This document shows positions 15,215 through 23,423 of a DNA stretch of 33,916 bases, piece after piece; within the stretch, counting starts at the first letter, position 1, and each line of letters opens with the position of its first letter. The stretch covers positions 1 to 33,916 of the forward strand of contig CACAKI010000001.1 in the NCBI GenBank assembly GCA_902533035.1, read 5' to 3'. The notes beneath the pieces are model-generated. The model did not search any database. It was not told the origin of the DNA and was given only the letters and a program-made list of their open reading frames with translations. The translations under genes and the position numbers were made by a program. This stretch comes from an uncultured Bacteroidota bacterium. Lineage in GTDB: Bacteria; Bacteroidota; Bacteroidia; Flavobacteriales; TMED113.

Positions 15215-16136
15215 ACTCTTCTATCGTTAAATCGTTGTAAAAGTAGTTAATAGGATTGACTTTTTTATCATTTAAATGAACTTCATAGTGTAAATGAGGA
15301 CTGGTAGATTTTCCTGTGCTCCCAACATAACCTATTAGCTCACCTCTTTTAACTTTTTGTCCTTCTTTTACTGCTAATCTATTTAAATGAGCGTATTGTG
15401 TTTTATAACCATATCCATGATCAATAATAATATTTTTTCCATAACCTCCTCGTACTTTATTTTCGGCCTTAATGACCTGGCCATTTCCAGTCGCATAAAC
15501 TGGTGTGCCTCTCGGAGCAGCAAAATCTGTTCCTGTATGCATTTTTTTAATTCCGTAATGAGGATCTATTCTATACCCAAATCCAGATGAAATTCTTGAC
15601 AAATCTTTATTTGAAATAGGTTGTATAGCAGGAATACATCGTATTTTATTAGAATAATCTTTTGCAAGATTTATAATTTCATCAAACGATTTAGATTGAA
15701 CACTTAATTTTTTTATTATTTGGTCAGTTTTTTTTGATATATCTATCATTAATTCAGAAGAATTAAATTTTTCAAATTTTTCATACAGATTTGTTCCTCC
15801 ATAACCCGCTTTTCTTATATCTTCATGCATAGGTTTGGATTCCAAAATAATTCGACTAGTTAGTTCTTTTTCGTAGAGTTTTTCTAATTCTTTTTCAGCA
15901 TTGAAAATTTTTTCTTCAATATTTTTGTATTGGTTACTTAGTTGACCAATTTCCTTCTTAAGTAATAGTTCTTTTGGAGTTGAAAAAAAGGATAAAATAA
16001 CTACACATATCAGACAATTAACTATAAGAATTGGAACTAAATAAAATGCAACAGTTTTGATAATACCAGCTTTGGATACTTTAATCTTTTTATAACTAAG
16101 ACTTTCTGGGTCGTAATAATATTTAGTTTTTATCAT
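15165..16136 (-). CDS. M23-family (LytM-type) peptidoglycan endopeptidase, membrane anchored
   Basis: A 323-residue cell-wall endopeptidase that cuts peptide crosslinks in the periplasm. It has an N-terminal cytoplasmic segment, one membrane helix (~27-51), a coiled coil (~56-95) and a C-terminal LytM domain (~183-297). All zinc and catalytic residues are present: His200 and Asp204 (MHTGTDF), His250 (YAHL), His281 and His283 (SPHLHYEV). It is therefore probably an active enzyme and not a degenerate EnvC/NlpD-type activator. It heads the operon with CapA-like and MerR genes and is divergent from alaS. The TACATTTG on the minus strand at 16188 is a candidate promoter. The N-terminal YYYDPESLSYKKIKVS motif is common in Bacteroidota M23 proteins of this arrangement. 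Confidence 0.93.
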   Translation of the reverse strand: MIKTKYYYDPESLSYKKIKVSKAGIIKTVAFYLVPILIVNCLICVVILSFFSTPKELLLKKEIGQLSNQYKNIEEKIFNAEKELEKLYEKELTSRIILESKPMHEDIRKAGYGGTNLYEKFEKFNSSELMIDISKKTDQIIKKLSVQSKSFDEIINLAKDYSNKIRCIPAIQPISNKDLSRISSGFGYRIDPHYGIKKMHTGTDFAAPRGTPVYATGNGQVIKAENKVRGGYGKNIIIDHGYGYKTQYAHLNRLAVKEGQKVKRGELIGYVGSTGKSTSPHLHYEVHLNDKKVNPINYFYNDLTIEEYDEMRKICSQENQSFD

Positions 16137-16187
16137 TTCTGATAATAATTAATTAAATTTAAAAGCTGTTAAGTTTTTTTGTGATTG

Positions 16188-16195
16188 CAAATGTA
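16188..16195 (-). promoter_or_regulatory. Putative -7 element (TACATTTG) for the M23 operon
   Basis: An exact TAnnTTTG match on the minus strand, 51 bases upstream of the M23 start codon, in the 105-base gap shared with divergent alaS. No convincing TTG -33 partner and no equally good element for alaS was seen. Confidence 0.4.
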
Positions 16196-16241
16196 TATAA
16201 ATTATTTAATAGATATACTTTTTTTACTTTACTAATCAATT

Positions 16242-18863
16242 ATGAATTCTGAAAAAATACGCAAGAGTTTTATTTTATTTTTTAATAACAAGGGGCATTC
16301 AACAGTAAAATCTTGTCCGCTGGTTATAAAAAATGATCCTTCATTAATGTTTGTGAATGCAGGAATGAATCAATTTAAAGATTTATTTTTAGGCAATGTT
16401 AAAGTTGAAATTCCTAGAGTTGTTAATTCTCAAAGATGTTTAAGGGTTTCAGGTAAACACAATGATTTAGAAGAAGTTGGGCATGACACATATCATCATA
16501 CAATGTTTGAAATGCTTGGAAATTGGTCATTTGGAGATTATTTTAAAAAAGATGCTATTTTATGGTCTTGGGAATTTTTGACAGAGGTTTTAAAAATTGA
16601 TAAAGACAGACTATATATTACAATTTTTTCAGGTAATAAAGAAGACGATTTAAATGAAGATATAGAATCAAAAGAAATATGGTCTTCCATTATATCAAAT
16701 GATCGAATCATCTCTTGTTCAAAAAGGTTTAATTTTTGGGAAATGGGTAATATAGGGCCATGTGGGCCTTGTTCTGAAATTCACATTGATTTAAGAGATT
16801 CTGAGCAAAGAAAGCATATAGATGGAAAAAAACTCATCAATAAAGATCACCCAGAAGTTATTGAACTTTGGAATTTAGTTTTCATGGAATTTAATAGAAA
16901 AGAAAGTGGGATTTTAGAAAAATTGTCTAAAAAACATGTAGATACTGGTATGGGTTTTGAGAGATTATGCATGGTCTTACAGAAAAAGAATTCAACTTAT
17001 GAAACAGATTTGTTTTCCGATCTTATTTCAGCTGTTTCTCAGAAATCTCAAATTGAATATGGAGTTTCACAAGAAAAAGATATTGCTATAAGAGTTATTG
17101 TTGATCATATTAGAGCTATTTCTTTTGCTATTGCAGATGGGCAACTTCCCAGTAATGTTGGCGCTGGATATGTAGTTAGAAGAATTCTTAGGAGAGCAGT
17201 TAGATATGGCTTCTCTTTTTTAAATTTAAAGACTCCTTTTTTATATCAATTAGTGGAGTTAGTTTTTAATCAGTTTAAAAATGTGTTTCCTGAGATATTT
17301 AATCAAAATAAATATGTCACGAATATTGTTTTAGAAGAGGAGAAAACTTTTTTTAACACTTTAGAAAAAGGAACAGTTTTAATTCAAGAGATCATAAGGA
17401 ATACGAAATCAAATATTGTTGATGCAAAAAAAGTATTTGAGCTATATGACACATATGGGTTTCCAAAAGACTTAACTTCTTTAATTTTAAAAGAAAACAG
17501 CATGTCATTTTCTGAAAAAGATTTTACTTTTTATTTAAACGAACAAAAAGAAAGATCTAAATCAGCATCTAATTTATTGGCAAGAGAATGGATTTATATA
17601 TCAAAAGAACATAGTAAGGGTTTTCTAGGCTATGAGGATTCGTTTACACTAGAATGTTCAGTTAATATTTTAATGTATAGAGAATTAAGAATAAAAAACA
17701 AAAGTTATTTTCAACTTGTGTTTAATAAAACTCCTTTTTATCCTGAAGGGGGTGGTCAAGTTGGAGATCAAGGAGTTTTAATGAATAATGATGAAATTAT
17801 TTCCATAATTGATACAAAAAAAGAAAATAATTTAATTCTTCACTTAGTAGAAAATTTACCTAAAAAATTGGACCATAATTTTATTGCTAAAGTTGATAAA
17901 GAGGCACGAAAATTGTCATCTAGAAACCACACAGCTACTCATTTACTTCATAATCAATTAATTAACATTTTAGGTAATCATGTAGAACAAAAAGGATCTT
18001 TAGTGAACTCAAAATATTTAAGATTTGATTTTTCACATTTTGAAAAAATTGATTTAATTAAATTAAAAGAAATAGAAAACAATGTGAATCAAAAAATATT
18101 TTTATCTATCAATTTAGAAGAAAAGATAAATGTGTCCTTAGAAGAAGCGAAAAGTAGTGGTGCTATTGCATTATTTGGCGAGAAATATGAAGATTTAGTT
18201 CGGGTTATTAAGTTTGATGAGTCAATAGAGTTATGTGGCGGGACCCATGTTCAAAATACGTCTGAAATAGGTTTTTTTAAAATTTTATCTGAGAGTTCTG
18301 TAGCTTCGGGCGTTAGACGTATAGAAGCAGTTACAAGCTTTGGGGCGGCATCTTATTTTGAATCTATTTTTTCTAATTTTGAACAAGTAAAAAGTATTTT
18401 AAAAAATACACAAAACCCTGTCAAGGCAATTGAAAATTTAATTTTTGAAAATAAAAAATTACAAGATAGACTAGATGCTTTAGAAGTTAAAGAATATGCT
18501 ATAATTAAGGATAATCTTCTAAAATCAGTTAAAAAAATTAATCAGATAAACACCCTAGTTTCTTCTGTAGACATCTCAAGTAAATTATTGAAAAATATTT
18601 CTTTTGATTTAATTAAAAATTCTAAAAAATTCTTTTTAGCACTTTTTTCTGTACAAGATGGCAAAGTGATTTTTAACATAGGACTTTCAAAAGATTTAAT
18701 AAACCAAAAAAAATGGAAGGCTTCTGATTTAATTAAAGAATTTTCAAAAGATATTGAGGGTACTGGTGGAGGTCAAGATTTTTTTGCTTCAGCTTCAGGG
18801 AAAAATATAGAAAATATAAAATTAGTCATAAGTAAAATTAATTCTTTTCTGGAAGAGAATTGA
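16242..18863 (+). CDS. alaS: Alanyl-tRNA synthetase
   Basis: Charges tRNA-Ala with alanine and hydrolyses mischarged Ser/Gly-tRNA-Ala. The 873-residue protein has the full bacterial domain order. First is the class II catalytic core (~1-250, with FVNAGMNQFKDLFLG, RCLRVSGKHNDLEEVG, and the motif 3 region GMGFERL). Next are the tRNA-recognition helices (IADGQLPSNVGAGYVVRRILRRAVRYG) and the editing domain, with zinc ligands His563 and His567 (HTATH) and Cys665 and His669 (CGGTH). The C-Ala domain with coiled coil follows (~705-873), ending in GTGGGQDFFASASG. All key residues are intact. It overlaps the convergent hutU by 26 bases, inside a palindrome that encodes the last residues NSFLEEN. Confidence 0.97.
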   Translation: MNSEKIRKSFILFFNNKGHSTVKSCPLVIKNDPSLMFVNAGMNQFKDLFLGNVKVEIPRVVNSQRCLRVSGKHNDLEEVGHDTYHHTMFEMLGNWSFGDYFKKDAILWSWEFLTEVLKIDKDRLYITIFSGNKEDDLNEDIESKEIWSSIISNDRIISCSKRFNFWEMGNIGPCGPCSEIHIDLRDSEQRKHIDGKKLINKDHPEVIELWNLVFMEFNRKESGILEKLSKKHVDTGMGFERLCMVLQKKNSTYETDLFSDLISAVSQKSQIEYGVSQEKDIAIRVIVDHIRAISFAIADGQLPSNVGAGYVVRRILRRAVRYGFSFLNLKTPFLYQLVELVFNQFKNVFPEIFNQNKYVTNIVLEEEKTFFNTLEKGTVLIQEIIRNTKSNIVDAKKVFELYDTYGFPKDLTSLILKENSMSFSEKDFTFYLNEQKERSKSASNLLAREWIYISKEHSKGFLGYEDSFTLECSVNILMYRELRIKNKSYFQLVFNKTPFYPEGGGQVGDQGVLMNNDEIISIIDTKKENNLILHLVENLPKKLDHNFIAKVDKEARKLSSRNHTATHLLHNQLINILGNHVEQKGSLVNSKYLRFDFSHFEKIDLIKLKEIENNVNQKIFLSINLEEKINVSLEEAKSSGAIALFGEKYEDLVRVIKFDESIELCGGTHVQNTSEIGFFKILSESSVASGVRRIEAVTSFGAASYFESIFSNFEQVKSILKNTQNPVKAIENLIFENKKLQDRLDALEVKEYAIIKDNLLKSVKKINQINTLVSSVDISSKLLKNISFDLIKNSKKFFLALFSVQDGKVIFNIGLSKDLINQKKWKASDLIKEFSKDIEGTGGGQDFFASASGKNIENIKLVISKINSFLEEN

Positions 18864-18864
18864 T
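18837..18864. terminator. Hairpin within the alaS/hutU overlap, possible terminator
   Basis: On the plus strand a 12-bp stem forms between 18837-18848 and 18853-18864, with two G-U wobbles and the loop CTGG. It spans both stop codons. The wobble pairs become A-C mismatches in the opposite transcript, so the structure favours the alaS mRNA. No proper T-run follows immediately, so termination activity is uncertain. Confidence 0.4.
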
Positions 18865-20847
18865 CAAATTTTCGTTCACTATTTTAGGTAAAGTCACTTT
18901 TAATAGTGAATTTTTTTTCATTGCCCTTTTGATTGTATTTATAGCCCCGCTATTTCTTGCCCAAGATCTTCTGGCAATTCCATTATTCACATCCCAATAA
19001 AGCATACTTTTTAGATTTTCTTCAGCTTTTTTACTTCCATCTAAAAAGAGTCCAAATCCTCCATTTATTACTTCTCCCCAACCAACACCTCCACCATTAT
19101 GAATAGAAACCCAAGTAGCTCCCCTAAAGCTATCACCGATCACATTATGAATAGCCATATCAGCTGTAAATTGAGAACCATCATAAATATTTGAAGTTTC
19201 TCTGAATGGAGAATCAGTTCCAGCTACATCATGATGATCTCTTCCTAAAATAATAGGCTCAATAATTCCTTTTTTAATCGCTTTGTTAAATTCTTTTGCG
19301 ATTTGTATTCTACCTTCACAATTTGCATATAATATTCTAGATTGAGAACCAACTACTAAATTGTTTTTTTGAGCAGACTTGATCCATTTTATATTATCTT
19401 GCATCTGTTCTTTTATTTCTTCTGGGGATATTTTTTGTAGTTTTTTCAACACATTAATCGCTATTTGATCAGTTATTTTTAAATCTTTCTTTTTATTTGA
19501 TGTGCACACCCATCTAAATGGCCCAAATCCATAATCAAAGCAAACAGGACCCATAATATCTTGTACGTAAGAAGGGTATTTATATAATCCATTTTTTTGA
19601 AAAATATTTGCCTTGGCTCTACCTGACTCTAAAAGAAAAGCATTTCCATAATCAAAAAAATATGTTCCTCTTTTTGTATGGTGATTAATAGCTTTCACTT
19701 GTCTGATTAGCGATTTTTTTACATGTTTTTTAAAAGATTCCGGTCTTTTTTTTATCATTTTATTTGCTTCTTGAAAAGAAAGTGAAATAGGATAATACCC
19801 TCCAGACCAAGGGTTGTGTAACGAGGTTTGATCTGATGCTATATCAATAAAAATATTTTTTGTGTGAAATTTTTCCCATATTTCCACAACATTTCCATGA
19901 TATCCAATAGATGCTATTTTATTTTTTTCTTTTAACTCTTTTACTCTTTCAATTAACTTATTAATGTCATTTATTATTTCATCAATCCATCCTTGTTCAA
20001 ATCGTTTTTGAATCGCATTTTTATTTACTTCAGCGGTTATGCTAGTGATCCCAGCTATTTTTGCTGCTTTTGGTTGGGCTCCACTCATACCTCCTAAACC
20101 GGATGTTAAAAATAGCTTCCAAATATTATCATTTTCTTTTTTTATTTTTCGTAAAGCATTTAGAATAGTGATAGTTGTCCCATGAACAATTCCTTGTGGG
20201 CCAATGTACATAAATGAACCGGCTGTCATTTGGCCAAATTGGGTAACCCCTAAAGCATTAAATTTTTCCCAATCATCTTGTTTTGAATAATTAGGTATCA
20301 TCATTCCGTTAGTGACAATTACTCTAGGTGAATCTTTTTTTGATGGGAATAAACCCATTGGGTGTCCAGAGTATATCACAAGCGTCTGATTATCATTCAT
20401 TTCAGACAAATACCTCATAGTTATTTTATATTGTGCCCAATTTTGAAATACAGAGCCGTTTCCACCATAAGTAATTAACTCAGATGGATGTTGAGCAACC
20501 AATTCGTCAAGATTATTATTTAACATCATCATGATTCCTGCAGCTTGCTTGCTTTTATGTGGGTAAGAATTTATATTTCTTGCTGATATTTTGTAAGATG
20601 GCTTAAATCGATACATATAGATTCGGCCATATTTTTTCAACTCATTATAAAATTCTTGAATTAAAGTTTTATGTTGATTTTTAGGAAAATATCTTAAAGC
20701 GTTTATTAGTGCTAATTTTTTTTCTTCAAAAGTTAGTATGTCTTTTCTGTTGGGAGCGTGGTTTTCTTTTTTATTATAAATATATTTTTTTGGTAATTTT
20801 TCAGGTATACCTTCTAAAATCTCTTTAAAAAAATTATTTTTTTTCAT
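18838..20847 (-). CDS. hutU: Urocanate hydratase (long form)
   Basis: Urocanase converts urocanate to 4-imidazolone-5-propanoate in histidine degradation, using bound NAD+ as an electrophile. Family signatures are clear: TYGGNGSVFQNWAQY, GLGGMSGAQPKAAKIAG (NAD-binding), the region GRDHHDVAGTDSPFRET, and NGGGVGWGEVINGG. From the preferred ATG at 20847 it has 669 residues, longer than the common ~550-residue urocanases but like other long Bacteroidota forms. The track's GTG start at 20898 would add 17 residues (ATVVKMDVDTAH...) read out of frame over the upstream DUF5522-like gene. The conserved N-terminus (FFKEILEGIPEKLP) begins just after the ATG, so I reject the GTG. The start lies 14 bases inside the upstream gene, implying translational coupling. 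No other hut genes are in the window. Confidence 0.93.
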   Translation of the reverse strand: MKKNNFFKEILEGIPEKLPKKYIYNKKENHAPNRKDILTFEEKKLALINALRYFPKNQHKTLIQEFYNELKKYGRIYMYRFKPSYKISARNINSYPHKSKQAAGIMMMLNNNLDELVAQHPSELITYGGNGSVFQNWAQYKITMRYLSEMNDNQTLVIYSGHPMGLFPSKKDSPRVIVTNGMMIPNYSKQDDWEKFNALGVTQFGQMTAGSFMYIGPQGIVHGTTITILNALRKIKKENDNIWKLFLTSGLGGMSGAQPKAAKIAGITSITAEVNKNAIQKRFEQGWIDEIINDINKLIERVKELKEKNKIASIGYHGNVVEIWEKFHTKNIFIDIASDQTSLHNPWSGGYYPISLSFQEANKMIKKRPESFKKHVKKSLIRQVKAINHHTKRGTYFFDYGNAFLLESGRAKANIFQKNGLYKYPSYVQDIMGPVCFDYGFGPFRWVCTSNKKKDLKITDQIAINVLKKLQKISPEEIKEQMQDNIKWIKSAQKNNLVVGSQSRILYANCEGRIQIAKEFNKAIKKGIIEPIILGRDHHDVAGTDSPFRETSNIYDGSQFTADMAIHNVIGDSFRGATWVSIHNGGGVGWGEVINGGFGLFLDGSKKAEENLKSMLYWDVNNGIARRSWARNSGAINTIKRAMKKNSLLKVTLPKIVNENLINSLPEKN

Positions 20848-20995
20848 TGTCGTTTTGGTATGGGCAGTGTCTACATCCATTTTCACAACAGTAGCCACGT
20901 TTTAATAAGTATTTTTCAGTAAATATAATGTATCCTTCTTTCGAATAATAATATTCATCTGAACATAGTTTGTTTATTTTTGAAAATCTTTTCAA
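20834..20995 (-). CDS. Small cysteine-rich DUF5522-like protein (missing from ORF track)
   Basis: A 53-residue open frame not in the supplied track, starting at TTG 20995 and ending TAA at 20836-20834. It has no ATG, and an in-frame TAA lies 15 bases upstream of the TTG. The C-terminal half reads EGYIIFTEKYLLKRGYCCEN and then GCRHCPYQ. I recognise the CC-x3-C-x2-C pattern with GCRHCPY as the DUF5522 family, whose function is unknown. The four cysteines and histidine could bind a metal such as zinc; that is inference. The last 14 bases overlap the hutU start in another frame, so it probably forms an operon with hutU. A perfect inverted repeat covers its start codon. This overlap explains the spurious GTG start of hutU in the track. 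Confidence 0.8.
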   Translation of the reverse strand: MKRFSKINKLCSDEYYYSKEGYIIFTEKYLLKRGYCCENGCRHCPYQNDNEKK

Positions 20996-20996
20996 A
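20979..20996. promoter_or_regulatory. Inverted repeat TTTGAAAA-TC-TTTTCAAA at the DUF5522-like start
   Basis: A perfect 8-bp inverted repeat with a 2-base spacer, covering the TTG start codon of the small gene and lying about 45 bases upstream of the divergent PLP-enzyme gene. It could be an operator for either gene. The region is A/T-rich, so weight is limited. Confidence 0.35.
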
Positions 20997-21041
20997 TAAA
21001 AAGTAAATTATTAATAATTTTCAAAAATAATAAAACTTAAT

Positions 21042-21923
21042 ATGATATTTAACATACCTTCTCCAATTCAAGAAATTAAATTAAATATTGATAACCCTAA
21101 CCAGGTAAGGTTATACATAAAGAGAGAAGATTTAATACATAATATTGTTTCTGGAAATAAATGGAGAAAGTTAAAGTATAATTTTGAGTATATAAAAAAA
21201 AGAAATATAAAAACCATTTTAAGTTTTGGGGGGGCTTATTCCAATCATTTACATGCATTAAGTTGGTTAGCAAAAAAAAATGAAATAAAGTCAATTGGTT
21301 TGGTTAGAGGAGAAGAAGCCTCAAAAAGGAATCCAACGTTATCATTTTGTTTTGAAAATAATATGTCATTATATTTTTTAGATAGAACAACTTATAGAGA
21401 ATCAAAATATGATAATAAAATTATAAATTACTTAAAAGAAAAAGATAAAAATATATATATAATTCCAGAGGGAGGTTTTAATGAATTCGGAGTAAAAGGA
21501 TGCAAAGAAATCATGAATGAAGTCCACAAACACTTTGATGTCATTTCTTGCTCTATTGGCTCTGGCTGTACTGCAATTGGCCTTATTAATTCTTTACATT
21601 CAAATCAATATTTTTTAGGGTTTTGTTCATTTAAAAATCCATTTTTTTTTAATAAACAAATACAAAATCACGTAAATTCAATTTCAAACTGGAGTATAAA
21701 CTTTGATTATAATTTTGGTGGATTTGGAAAAATTAATTTAAAGTTGATTAATTTTATGAAATATTTCGAAAAAGCCTATCAAATAAAACTGGATCCTATA
21801 TATACCTCTAAGTTATTTTTTGGTTTATTCGATATGATTTCCAAAAAGAAGTTTCCAAAGGAATCTCGTATATTAGTTTTGCATACGGGAGGTCTTCAAG
21901 GTCTTAATGAATTTAAAAATTAA
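21042..21923 (+). CDS. PLP-dependent ACC deaminase / D-cysteine desulfhydrase family enzyme
   Basis: A fold-type II PLP enzyme of 293 residues. The PLP-binding lysine is Lys40 in SGNKWRKL, followed by the substrate-binding GGAYSNHL (63-70). The phosphate-cradling loop is SIGSGCTAIGL and the C-terminal LHTGGLQG matches this subfamily. Members deaminate 1-aminocyclopropane-1-carboxylate or remove H2S from D-cysteine. Bacteroidota proteins of this length are usually annotated only to the family, and I cannot choose a substrate. A run of seven G's (21228-21234) encodes part of FGGAYS. It is followed by the glucosaminidase gene with the start codon two bases after its stop (or a 17-base overlap if the earlier ATG is used), so they share an operon. 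Confidence 0.88.
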   Translation: MIFNIPSPIQEIKLNIDNPNQVRLYIKREDLIHNIVSGNKWRKLKYNFEYIKKRNIKTILSFGGAYSNHLHALSWLAKKNEIKSIGLVRGEEASKRNPTLSFCFENNMSLYFLDRTTYRESKYDNKIINYLKEKDKNIYIIPEGGFNEFGVKGCKEIMNEVHKHFDVISCSIGSGCTAIGLINSLHSNQYFLGFCSFKNPFFFNKQIQNHVNSISNWSINFDYNFGGFGKINLKLINFMKYFEKAYQIKLDPIYTSKLFFGLFDMISKKKFPKESRILVLHTGGLQGLNEFKN

Positions 21924-21924
21924 T

Positions 21925-22851
21925 ATGATGAGATTTTTTTTTCTTTTATTTTTTTTGCCCTATTTTTCATTTTCTCAAACACCTAATAAAGTTGAGTTAT
22001 ATATTGAAAAATACAAAGACTTAGCTATTCATCATATGTTTGAATATGGTATACCGGCCAGTATTACATTAGCTCAAGGAATATTGGAATCTGGTTCTGG
22101 GACAAGTGATTTGGCAACAAAATCTAACAATCACTTTGGTATTAAATGTCATAGTGATTGGGAAGGTCAAAAATCTTACTATGATGACGATGAGGAAAAT
22201 GAATGTTTTAGAAAATATAATTCAGAAGCCGAATCTTTTTTAGACCACTCTCTTTTTTTAAAAAATAAAAGTAGATATAGTGATTTATTTTCTTTAAAAA
22301 TTACGGATTATAAAGGTTGGGCAAAGGGATTAAAAAAAGCAGGTTATGCTACTGATCCAAATTATGCTTCTAATTTAATTAGGCTAATTGAAAAATATTA
22401 TTTATACGAATATGATAAAATTAAAAAGAACCATAAGGTTAATGAAAAAGATGTTGATTCAATAGTTAAATATTTGATTGAAAAAAGTAATAATATTCCA
22501 TATGTGACTGCTAAATCAGAAGATACTTTTCAATCAATTGCGGATGATTTTGGGATATGGGTTTCTGAGCTGATAAAGTACAACGATATTTTATTTTATG
22601 AATCTAAAAAATCAAAAAAAAAATCTGAAATTAATTTAAAGGAGGGTGATAGGGTCTATATAAAACCAAAAAGAAGAAGTCATTTAAGTCAATCTTTTCA
22701 TATAGCATCAAATGGTCAAACAATGTGGCAAATTTCACAATTATATGGTATAAAATTAGCTGTTTTGTATAAAAAAAATCGCATGTTTTTAGAAAGAGAA
22801 ATTAGAGAAGGTGATGTGATATATTTGCAGAAGAAAAAGAAAAAAAATTAA
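21925..22851 (+). CDS. Secreted N-acetylglucosaminidase (GH73-type) with two LysM domains
   Basis: A peptidoglycan hydrolase cutting the glycan strand. It has a signal peptide (RFFFLLFFLPYFSFSQ), then a glucosaminidase domain of ~150 residues with the catalytic Glu in LAQGILESGSG. NHFGIKC and KKAGYATDPNYASNLIRLIEKY follow, typical for FlgJ/GH73-type enzymes. Two LysM modules follow for peptidoglycan binding: TAKSEDTFQSIADDFGI...LKEGDRVYI and IASNGQTMWQISQLYGI...REGDVIYLQ. The track start is ATG 21907, overlapping the previous gene. I prefer ATG 21925 (or 21928), which gives a compact signal peptide. It overlaps the convergent rnhB by 4 bases. It probably acts in cell-wall turnover or division. 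Confidence 0.92.
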   Translation: MMRFFFLLFFLPYFSFSQTPNKVELYIEKYKDLAIHHMFEYGIPASITLAQGILESGSGTSDLATKSNNHFGIKCHSDWEGQKSYYDDDEENECFRKYNSEAESFLDHSLFLKNKSRYSDLFSLKITDYKGWAKGLKKAGYATDPNYASNLIRLIEKYYLYEYDKIKKNHKVNEKDVDSIVKYLIEKSNNIPYVTAKSEDTFQSIADDFGIWVSELIKYNDILFYESKKSKKKSEINLKEGDRVYIKPKRRSHLSQSFHIASNGQTMWQISQLYGIKLAVLYKKNRMFLEREIREGDVIYLQKKKKKN

Positions 22852-23423
22852 TTTGATTTAAATGTTTTTCTATGGTATGTAGATAATCCATATTTTTTTA
22901 TTTTAATCTTATGTTCCTTGGTAGGGTATCCTTTGTTTTTTTCCCAACGATATAAACTCTCTTTTCGGGATATCTTTTTCATGTAATTATCTCGATATGT
23001 TTTTGCTAAAATAGATGCTGATGCAATAGAGATATATTTTGAGTCCCCTTTTATAATGCAAGTATGATTAAGGTCTTTATATTTTTTAAATCTGTTACCA
23101 TCGACTATGATTAAATCTATTTTCTGGTTTATTTTTTGGATTGCTTTATGCATAGCCTCTATAGATGCATTTAAAATATTTATTTTATCAATTCTCTTTG
23201 GGGAAATTTTTGCTACAGCCCAAGAAACTGCATGTTCTTCAATAAATATTTTGAGTACATCTCTCGTTTTTTTAGAAATTTTTTTCGAGTCATTTAATAA
23301 TGGATGATAAAAGTTTTTTGGGAGTATTACGGCTCCAGCAAAAACAGGTCCTGCCAAAGCTCCTCTTCCAGCTTCATCGCATCCGCAAATTTTCAAATTT
23401 TGGTTATAAAGTTTTAATTTCAA
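22848..23423 (-). CDS. rnhB: Ribonuclease HII
   Basis: RNase HII removes RNA from RNA/DNA hybrids and nicks at single ribonucleotides in DNA. The 191-residue protein has the catalytic acids Asp16 and Glu17 (CDEAGRG), Asp108 (VDGN) and Asp127 (KGDSKY). It also has the flanking DSKK and SILAKTYRD motifs. The start codon is TTG at 23423, overlapping the TGA stop of the glycosyltransferase in a TTGA arrangement, so translation is likely coupled. No ATG precedes CGCDEAG. It is convergent with and overlaps the glucosaminidase by 4 bases. Confidence 0.95.
   Translation of the reverse strand: MKLKLYNQNLKICGCDEAGRGALAGPVFAGAVILPKNFYHPLLNDSKKISKKTRDVLKIFIEEHAVSWAVAKISPKRIDKINILNASIEAMHKAIQKINQKIDLIIVDGNRFKKYKDLNHTCIIKGDSKYISIASASILAKTYRDNYMKKISRKESLYRWEKNKGYPTKEHKIKIKKYGLSTYHRKTFKSN

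Noticed and set aside
18838-20847. Urocanase length as evidence of a fusion
   Set aside because: The 669-residue form is known in Bacteroidota, and the additional sequence shows no separate domain motif.
20848-20898. N-terminal extension of hutU from the GTG start in the ORF track
   Set aside because: The extra 17 residues are the out-of-frame reading of the DUF5522-like gene; the conserved urocanase N-terminus starts just after ATG 20847.
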